Source: Dialister sp. (GTDB lineage: Bacteria; Bacillota; Negativicutes; Veillonellales; Dialisteraceae). From it: 11,560 nucleotides of DNA. Position 1 is the first letter of the stretch. Every line of letters begins with the position of its first letter. Below, in pieces: positions 6,637 through 11,560 of the stretch. Made by a program: the position numbers and the translations under genes. A model generated the notes under the pieces. That model was not told the DNA's origin and ran no database searches. It saw only the letters and a list, made by a program, of their open reading frames with translations. The stretch is from assembly GCA_022722495.1 (NCBI GenBank), contig JAIJLI010000034.1, positions 1 to 11,560 of the forward strand, written 5' to 3'.

Positions 6637-7080
6637 TCATACTTTTTTATGCCCTACATCTTCTGCTTTGACGATGCCAAGGTAGATGCATCCGATGATC
6701 CATGCCACGTAGTCATCCACCGGCACGGGGACGCTTCTCATCCCCTTGGGGATGAGACGAGCAAGGCCTTTGGCCGGGTGGTCTTTCCAGTACCACTGCT
6801 CCCCCATTTCCGTCGTGTATTTCTCATCGACGAGCGTAACAGGGATCTCGCGTCCGAGCTTGCTAAGAAGTGCTTCTGTCCGCTCCTGCATGACCTCATG
6901 GCGTGTGCCGTTCCCCATGACCAGCGCGAAGATCTCTTTCCCGGCGAGCAGGCGTGCCAGCTCCTGCTCATAGTCCACGGTGCGGACGATGCATTTCTTT
7001 TCGAGCGTCCCATCCGCATGGACGAGTGCGACGCCTGTTTTATCCCGCCCGGGATCAATGGAGCAGAGAAGTCCCTTCAT
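6637..7080 (-). CDS. YqgF/RuvC-fold (RNase H-like) protein of unassigned role
   Basis: A 147-residue protein with the RNase H-like layout of the YqgF/RuvX family: CSIDPGRDKTGVAL at the N-terminus (Asp9 in the first catalytic strand), ALVMGNGTRHEV (52-63), VDEKYTTEMGEQWYW (84-98) and PVDDYVAWIIGCIYL (120-134, Asp122/Asp123). The acidic residues sit where the metal-binding residues of this fold are expected. It differs from ordinary YqgF, which has a DxG start and DERLTT, so I regard it as a paralogue rather than the essential 16S rRNA-maturation nuclease. Its ATG overlaps the DUF3084 stop as ATGA, so translation is coupled. Position after envelope genes hints at a conserved partnership, but the function is unknown. 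Confidence 0.8.
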   Translation of the reverse strand: MKGLLCSIDPGRDKTGVALVHADGTLEKKCIVRTVDYEQELARLLAGKEIFALVMGNGTRHEVMQERTEALLSKLGREIPVTLVDEKYTTEMGEQWYWKDHPAKGLARLIPKGMRSVPVPVDDYVAWIIGCIYLGIVKAEDVGHKKV

Positions 7081-8264
7081 GGACGCAGCACCTCCACATC
7101 GATGGTCAGCGGGCCTTTCGTGTAGACATCACTGTGTGCTGTCACCTTGAGCTCACACTGCCCGCTGCATTCCTTGACCTTCTGGATGACTTCGACAAGC
7201 TCCTGTCCGTCCAGGACACCGACCTTGCCGGTGATCGGATCCGGGAGGATCCCCTGTGCCTGCGCATAGTGATTCAGATCCTGCAGGAAACGCAGTACCT
7301 GCATCTCATAGTTTTTGCTGTCCTTGTACTTATCCAGACCGCCTTTATAGATGACCTGTCCCTGTCTGAAGACGAGAAGGTTATCATGGATATCGAAATC
7401 TACCACGAGGCGTTCGCCTAAGATGAGATTCTGTGCGGCAACGACACGGACGAGCTTTTTATGTTTGGCGCCTGTCACCTGCGCCACCGACTCGTCAAAG
7501 TCTCTCTGGCTCATGCGGACGAGATTCACACTCTCATCGGTGATGTTCAGCCTTTCCTTCAGCATGCCGTTGATGTCGGCAAGGACGCTCTTCAGCACCT
7601 CTCTTGATCGGTTCTCATCCATATCTTCATCGACCACGACGCTTGTCATCACCTGGCCCGCCTGGAAGACCACCTGTCCTTCACGCAGTGCGTAGATATT
7701 TTTGATAAGCTGCTCTTTTTCTCCATTCAGTGTCGCAATATTTCCTGTCAGCTCTTCGCGGATCTTTTCCAGCTCCGCAATGTCTTCTGCGGACTGCTCG
7801 ACGCCGGCTTTCGCCTCATCATACGCCTGCTGTACGGAGGAGAGCTCGCTCTCCATGTAGACGCGCTGCCCTTCGACTTCATCCAATCGCTTGGATGTCT
7901 CTTCGGCCTTCCGGTTCACGTCTTCATACTCTTTGTTGCGTGCTTCGAGCTGCAGCTTGCCCTTCTCGAGCTCGCGGTTCTTGACTTTGATCTCCTGATT
8001 CAGATCCTGCATCTCGTTCTGCAGCTTGGAGAGACCGAAGAGGGCTACACGAACATTTTCATTCACGACGGCCAGCACGGCGATGGTGAAGAAGGAGATC
8101 AGAATGCCGGAAATGATCGTCACGATCACGGAGGTGTACTTCGGACGAAGCCCGAAGAGCGTCATCCGCTTCTTACCGACCTTCGATCCAATCCGATCTC
8201 CCAAAAAGGCGATCAGCCCGCCCATGGCGATCAGGATCAGAAACATGAATATGCCGATAAACAT
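7077..8264 (-). CDS. DUF3084 membrane protein with long coiled coil
   Basis: A 395-residue protein of the DUF3084 family, whose function is uncharacterised. The N-terminus has two membrane segments (about 3-21 and 45-68) joined by a basic loop with KVGKKRMTLFGLRPKYT. This is followed by a long charged coiled coil (about 76-200, rich in E, K, Q and L) and a compact C-terminal part (about 205-395) with QVMTSVVVDEDMDENRSREVL. The topology suggests an inner-membrane anchor with the coiled coil and C-terminal part on one side; the side is not certain. The ATG is preceded by AGGAGG 7 nt upstream. The stop overlaps the YqgF-like start. It lies downstream of the lpt genes on the same strand, across a 279-bp repeat-containing gap with no convincing promoter, so its link to LPS transport is positional only. 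Confidence 0.88.
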   Translation of the reverse strand: MFIGIFMFLILIAMGGLIAFLGDRIGSKVGKKRMTLFGLRPKYTSVIVTIISGILISFFTIAVLAVVNENVRVALFGLSKLQNEMQDLNQEIKVKNRELEKGKLQLEARNKEYEDVNRKAEETSKRLDEVEGQRVYMESELSSVQQAYDEAKAGVEQSAEDIAELEKIREELTGNIATLNGEKEQLIKNIYALREGQVVFQAGQVMTSVVVDEDMDENRSREVLKSVLADINGMLKERLNITDESVNLVRMSQRDFDESVAQVTGAKHKKLVRVVAAQNLILGERLVVDFDIHDNLLVFRQGQVIYKGGLDKYKDSKNYEMQVLRFLQDLNHYAQAQGILPDPITGKVGVLDGQELVEVIQKVKECSGQCELKVTAHSDVYTKGPLTIDVEVLRP

Positions 8265-8344
8265 AGTAAACCTCCTTTGCGATGGAAAACGGGTTCAGTA
8301 TCGATGGGTTCAGGGGCAGTGCATCAAATAATAGAAGCATCGCG

Positions 8345-8535
8345 AGATTTTAGAAGGGACGATGCCCTAAAATCTGCGGAATGGCAGGATTCCCGTTTAG
8401 GACTTTCGCGCATGGTTTGATTGACCGCGAACGAAAAAGATTCCTTCACTTCGGTCGGAATGACGATACGGGGAACGGCAGAAGTCTAAAATCTGATTTT
8501 TAAACTCTAGTCCCTAGTCACCAGTCACTAGTTAC
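8345..8535. repeat. Repeat-like intergenic segment between permease and DUF3084
   Basis: The 8265-8543 gap has no gene. AGATTTTAGA (8345-8354) and its reverse complement TCTAAAATCT (8485-8494) bound about 150 bp. A further CTAAAATCT (8367-8375) gives a nested hairpin. Inside are a TTCGCG/CGCGAA dyad (8405-8431) and a segment around 8439-8463 with ATTCC and GGAAT flanking TTCACTTCGGTC, which resembles a short intergenic motif I have seen in many genomes (from memory). Four exact-length 7-bp units follow: TAGTCCC, TAGTCAC, CAGTCAC, TAGTTAC (8508-8535), ending 8 bp before the permease stop. Confidence 0.6.
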
Positions 8536-8543
8536 TTCAAACA

Positions 8544-9629
8544 CTACCGATCCGCTCTGCGGATCAAGAGACAACCCATGGCGAGGGCGATGAAGTTCGG
8601 CAGCCAGACGGCCCAGAAGGGCGGGAGCATGTGGCCCTTGCCCAGAGCTTCGAGGAATGTCATGATGGCGTAGTATACGAAAATAATGACCACGGAGAGG
8701 CCAAAGCCGATGGAGGAAGAAGAGCGCTGCTTCTGCACGCCCAAGGGGGCGCCGACAAGAGCAAAGACGAAGCTGGCCATCGGCAGTGAGAAGCGGCGAT
8801 AGACCTCCATAATGACGCCCGTCGCATCTGCATGCGCCGCGGTGTACGCCTTCTGCGTGACAAGAAGCTCCCGAATGGTCATTTCATCGAGTTTTTTCGA
8901 CTCGCGCGGGATCTCTGAGGGCGACATAGCATACGGGATCTCCTGACTTTCGAAATGCATCATGCGTTCCACGCCTTCTCCGGTAAGGTCGTAAATGATC
9001 CCATCGGTCATGCGCCATACGCCATCCTGCCAGACTGCCTTCGGTGCATTCTCGACATGGATGACCTTTTCATCTTCAAATTCCTGCACGGTGATATTCT
9101 CAAGCTCTTTGGTATTCGGATTGTAGCGGCGCGCATAGAGAAGGTGCGCGATCTTGCCGTTCTGCACATCGCGGATAACGACGTGATCCGTGACGCCCGG
9201 ATTCAGGTTCTTTTTGATCTCCGTATTCACCACATAGTCATACTCGCGGTTTGTCCACGGCACGACGTATTCATTGAAGGCCACGGCACAAAGAGAGATC
9301 AGAAACGCTACCAGAAAGACCGGCAGCGCGAGGCGGAAGAAGCTCTGCCCCGAGGTACGCATGACGATGAGCTCGCTCGCCCCGGACAGACGGGAAAAGC
9401 ACATGAGTGAGCCTAAGAGTACGGCCATCGGGAAGGTATAGACGATGATGCGTGGCAGTGCGAGGATGAACACCTTCACTGCCGATATCGCAGATGCCCC
9501 ATATTGAGAGACAAAGCCAGCGATCTTCAAAAGCGTATCTGCCCCGAGAAAGATCGCCGTAAAGGCGGCAACGCCAAATAAAAAGGGAGCCAAAAATTCT
9601 TTTAATACGTACTTGTCCAGAAGTCTCAT
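8544..9629 (-). CDS. LptF/LptG-family LPS export permease
   Basis: Integral membrane subunit of the LptB2FG transporter that extracts lipopolysaccharide from the inner membrane. The 361-residue protein has the YjgP/YjgQ layout: three N-terminal membrane segments (about 13-35, 52-75, 98-120), a periplasmic beta-rich domain (about 121-270), and three C-terminal segments (about 275-297, 305-327, 335-356). Family features include the N-terminal LLDKYVLKEFLAPFL, SRLSGASELIVMRTSG (79-94, the cytoplasmic coupling region) and FVFALVGAPLGVQ (287-299). The ATG has GGGAGG 9 nt upstream. It is 31 bp downstream of lptB. Only one permease is present here, where E. coli needs two different ones. I cannot decide between LptF and LptG, so no symbol is given. 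Confidence 0.93.
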   Translation of the reverse strand: MRLLDKYVLKEFLAPFLFGVAAFTAIFLGADTLLKIAGFVSQYGASAISAVKVFILALPRIIVYTFPMAVLLGSLMCFSRLSGASELIVMRTSGQSFFRLALPVFLVAFLISLCAVAFNEYVVPWTNREYDYVVNTEIKKNLNPGVTDHVVIRDVQNGKIAHLLYARRYNPNTKELENITVQEFEDEKVIHVENAPKAVWQDGVWRMTDGIIYDLTGEGVERMMHFESQEIPYAMSPSEIPRESKKLDEMTIRELLVTQKAYTAAHADATGVIMEVYRRFSLPMASFVFALVGAPLGVQKQRSSSSIGFGLSVVIIFVYYAIMTFLEALGKGHMLPPFWAVWLPNFIALAMGCLLIRRADR

Positions 9630-9660
9630 CAGAATTTTCCTCCCTGTCTTTCTTCTTGAA

Positions 9661-10383
9661 TCATAAGCTGAAATTTTCCCCCAAATAATGTTTCCTTGCT
9701 GTGGGGTTCACAGCGATATCATCTGCCTTGCCGGAAAGCAGGATCTTGCCGTCGGAGAGGATGTACGCTTTGTCTACGATGCGCAGCGTCTCACGGACAT
9801 TGTGATCCGTGATGAGGATGCCGATGCCGCGGGTCTTGAGGTGCATGACAACGCTCTGGATATCCTCGACCGCCAGAGGGTCGACACCGGCGAATGGTTC
9901 ATCCAGCAGGATGAAGGAAGGATCGAGCGTGAGGGAACGCGCGATCTCCACGCGCCGCCGCTCACCGCCGGAGAGCGCATCGCCCCTCGTGTCTTTGACA
10001 TGGGTGATATGGAATTCCTCCAGCAGCGCTTCTGCTTTTTCTATTTTCGCTTTCTTGCTGAGATCCTTGCGTGTCTCCAGGAGAGACATCAGGTTATCCC
10101 AGACGGTCATCTTTCGGAATATGGAGGCCTCCTGCGGCAGGTAGCCGATCCCGAACTGGTGGCGCTGGTGGATGGGCATCTCGGAAATGGAACGCCCGTC
10201 TACGGTCACATCGCCCTCATCAGGCTGGATGATGCCGACGATCATATAGAAGGTGGTCGTCTTGCCGGCCCCGTTCGGTCCAAGGAGACCGACGATGGAG
10301 CCCTGCTCGACTTCTACATTCACATGATCGACGACGGTGCGGCTGCCGTAGCGCTTGATCAGATCATGAGTTTCTATCTTCAT
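9661..10383 (-). CDS. lptB: LPS export ABC transporter ATPase LptB
   Basis: Cytoplasmic ATPase that powers LPS extraction by the membrane permease. The 240-residue protein has the normal length and every nucleotide-binding motif: Walker A GPNGAGKT (35-42), Q-loop YLPQEASIF (Gln84), signature LSGGERRR (137-144), Walker B FILLDEPF (157-164, Glu162 catalytic) and the switch His194 in ITDHNVRETL. The segments GIGYLPQEASIFRKMTV and DEPFAGVDPLAV are typical of LptB rather than of branched-chain amino acid ATPases. The ATG overlaps the lptA stop as ATGA, which implies translational coupling. The next gene downstream is its permease. Confidence 0.97.
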   Translation of the reverse strand: MKIETHDLIKRYGSRTVVDHVNVEVEQGSIVGLLGPNGAGKTTTFYMIVGIIQPDEGDVTVDGRSISEMPIHQRHQFGIGYLPQEASIFRKMTVWDNLMSLLETRKDLSKKAKIEKAEALLEEFHITHVKDTRGDALSGGERRRVEIARSLTLDPSFILLDEPFAGVDPLAVEDIQSVVMHLKTRGIGILITDHNVRETLRIVDKAYILSDGKILLSGKADDIAVNPTARKHYLGENFSL

Positions 10384-11222
10384 TTATTATCCTTGATTTC
10401 TAACGGGCTGCCTGCATATTCGGGACGGCCGGCGATCGGTGTCGCCTGATTGACCGGCCCTGCGGGAACCGATGGCTGAGAGTCTCCCTCTCCGCCTTCT
10501 TCTGACGGACTCTTGGTATTCGTGATGGTGATCATACTGCGGCCTGTCGTCTCGACGACCTTGTCCGCATCACGGAGCACGAGCTCCGGCCCTTCAAAGG
10601 TATTGCCATTCTGCTCCACCCAGGCATTGCCGGAAAGCACCATCTTTCCGTCGGTGCCATCCCGTCCGGAACGGGTATAGACGGCCTGATCCCCATAGCC
10701 CACCGCATTGTTTGTCGTGCTGGTGAGATCCACGCCGCCTGTCGCAACGACTTTGATCTGCTTCAGGTTGCCTTCAATATGCGGCGCAGAAAGGGTGCCG
10801 TCAGCGGTCTCGAGATAACCATTGCCTTCGATCTTGCCAAATCCCGTAGCCGCATTGTACATCACATCGTCTCCCCGCAGGATGCGATGCTCCGCAAGGT
10901 CTACGAAATCCACGCTGCCGATGCCGCGAGCGGTCCTGTCTTTATAGAGGTACATCTTCTCTGCCGTAAGCGTGCTCTCTCCTTTGACATATTTCACGCC
11001 GCCTTCCAGAAAAGCACTTCGATCTTCGAAATGATATTCCCCATTCGTGCCTGTGATGGTAGCGCCTTCATTGGCGTGAATCACCACATTTCCTTTCGCG
11101 CTGACCACCTTGGTCTTGCCGTCGTAGGTCAGTACATCGGCGGTGATGTCATCGGCCATCGCCGTCCCCATCGCGCCCAGGCTTACGGCTGCCAGCATGA
11201 GTGCTGTATAGAAAGTTTTCAC
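10380..11222 (-). CDS. lptA: Periplasmic LPS-binding bridge protein LptA (OstA-like)
   Basis: LptA forms the periplasmic bridge that passes LPS from LptC to LptD at the outer membrane. The 280-residue product begins with a signal peptide (MKTFYTALMLAAVSLGAMGT, cleavage probable after AMA at 23). It then has OstA-type beta-strand repeats: ITADVLTYDGKTKVVSAKGN, GATITGTNGEYHF, STLTAEKMYLYKD, HRILRGDDVMYNAATGFGKIEG and ADGTLSAPHIEG. Start is GTG: AAGGAGG lies 7 nt upstream, and the GTG overlaps the lptC stop as GTGA. It is longer than E. coli LptA (185 residues), with additional OstA-like strands and a flexible tail (about 237-280) rich in Pro, Gly, Ser and Glu. LptD is not in the window. Identity as LptA rests on fold pattern and operon position. 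Confidence 0.9.
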   Translation of the reverse strand: MKTFYTALMLAAVSLGAMGTAMADDITADVLTYDGKTKVVSAKGNVVIHANEGATITGTNGEYHFEDRSAFLEGGVKYVKGESTLTAEKMYLYKDRTARGIGSVDFVDLAEHRILRGDDVMYNAATGFGKIEGNGYLETADGTLSAPHIEGNLKQIKVVATGGVDLTSTTNNAVGYGDQAVYTRSGRDGTDGKMVLSGNAWVEQNGNTFEGPELVLRDADKVVETTGRSMITITNTKSPSEEGGEGDSQPSVPAGPVNQATPIAGRPEYAGSPLEIKDNK

Positions 11223-11560
11223 TGTGCATCCTCCTTATCTGCCAGTCTCGCATGGCCTTTCGCTGTGATCTTTTCCAGTACGCGATCTGCCGTGAAGCTG
11301 TCGGCCGTCAGTACGCGGCCATCCTTTTCTGCCGTAAAGAATTCATCGGTCGAAAGAATGTCTGTATGACCATCGTAGGTCAGGTTCTTCGCATGAAGCA
11401 CCATGCCGTCACTTGACGTGCCTTCCACATGCCCCTCGACATGGACCTTCTTCTGCTTTCTGTCGTAACGTCCCTGATCGGCATTGAGCTTCAGCTCATT
11501 GCCATCTTTTAGGAAATACGCTTCAATGCCTTCCATGTCGGCTGAATTCTTATCCCGGCT
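11219..11560 (-). CDS. lptC: LptC-like periplasmic LPS transport protein, C-terminal part
   Basis: The frame is open to the right edge, so the N-terminal membrane anchor is outside the window. The 113 visible residues show the LptC/OstA-like beta-jellyroll pattern: GIEAYFLKDGNELKLNADQGRYD, KKVHVEGHVEGTSSDGMVLHAKNLTYDG (in part), LSTDEFFTAEKDGRVLTADSFTAD and ITAKGHARL. LptC is anchored in the inner membrane, binds the permease complex and hands LPS to LptA. An in-frame ATG at 11534-11536 is internal and not a credible start. The stop overlaps the lptA GTG as GTGA. The gene order lptC-lptA-lptB-permease supports the call. A second OstA-domain protein is the main alternative. Confidence 0.85.
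   Translation of the reverse strand, partial: SRDKNSADMEGIEAYFLKDGNELKLNADQGRYDRKQKKVHVEGHVEGTSSDGMVLHAKNLTYDGHTDILSTDEFFTAEKDGRVLTADSFTADRVLEKITAKGHARLADKEDAQ

Noticed and set aside
8265..8345. Separate promoter for the DUF3084 gene
   Set aside because: Only weak pairs were found (for example TTGATG with GATACT at 19 bp); not strong enough to list.
9688..10449. 253-codon plus-strand frame opposite lptB
   Set aside because: Antisense to a gene with all ABC ATPase motifs intact; no homology or ribosome binding site seen.

Overview
The window looks like chromosomal DNA of a diderm Firmicute (Negativicutes; a Veillonella, Dialister or Megasphaera relative is likely, but the genus is a guess). 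It combines a Firmicute-style str ribosomal operon that includes an L7Ae-family gene, strong AGGAGG ribosome binding sites and TTGACA/TATAAT promoters with genes for lipopolysaccharide transport to an outer membrane. Nearly everything is on the minus strand. The only plus-strand gene is a LOG-family hydrolase.

Region 1 (1-3631, minus): translation genes in the order L7Ae-like protein, rpsL, rpsG, fusA, tuf. tuf runs off the left edge. The set starts from a perfect-consensus promoter at 3603-3631. rpoB and rpoC, which usually sit just upstream in Firmicutes, are not in the window.

Region 2 (3632-4710): repeat-rich DNA around a monocistronic LOG-family gene. Region 3 (4704-6308, minus): nhaA, a sodium/proton antiporter with its own terminator and a palindrome-rich promoter, then a tRNA-Pro/tRNA-Arg pair with a clear promoter and terminator. 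nhaA and the LOG gene converge.

Region 4 (6309-6636): gene-free repeat DNA and a terminator. Region 5 (6637-11560, minus): an envelope gene set in the order lptC (partial), lptA, lptB, lptF/G-type permease, DUF3084 coiled-coil membrane protein, YqgF/RuvC-fold protein. Stop/start overlaps (GTGA, ATGA, ATGA) couple lptC-lptA, lptA-lptB and DUF3084-YqgF. A repeat-filled gap of about 280 bp separates the permease from DUF3084. LptB powers extraction of LPS by the permease, and LptC and LptA carry it across the periplasm.

I see no phage, CRISPR, toxin-antitoxin or defence system. The least explained signal is a family of short intergenic repeats. At least three same-orientation copies and one inverted partial copy of a block starting GCATCRCCCCRTAT lie at 3768-3966, 4628-4694 and 6473-6582, next to degenerate 7-bp tandem repeats of the TAGTCAC type. 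A different repeat-like segment with the same heptamers fills 8345-8535.
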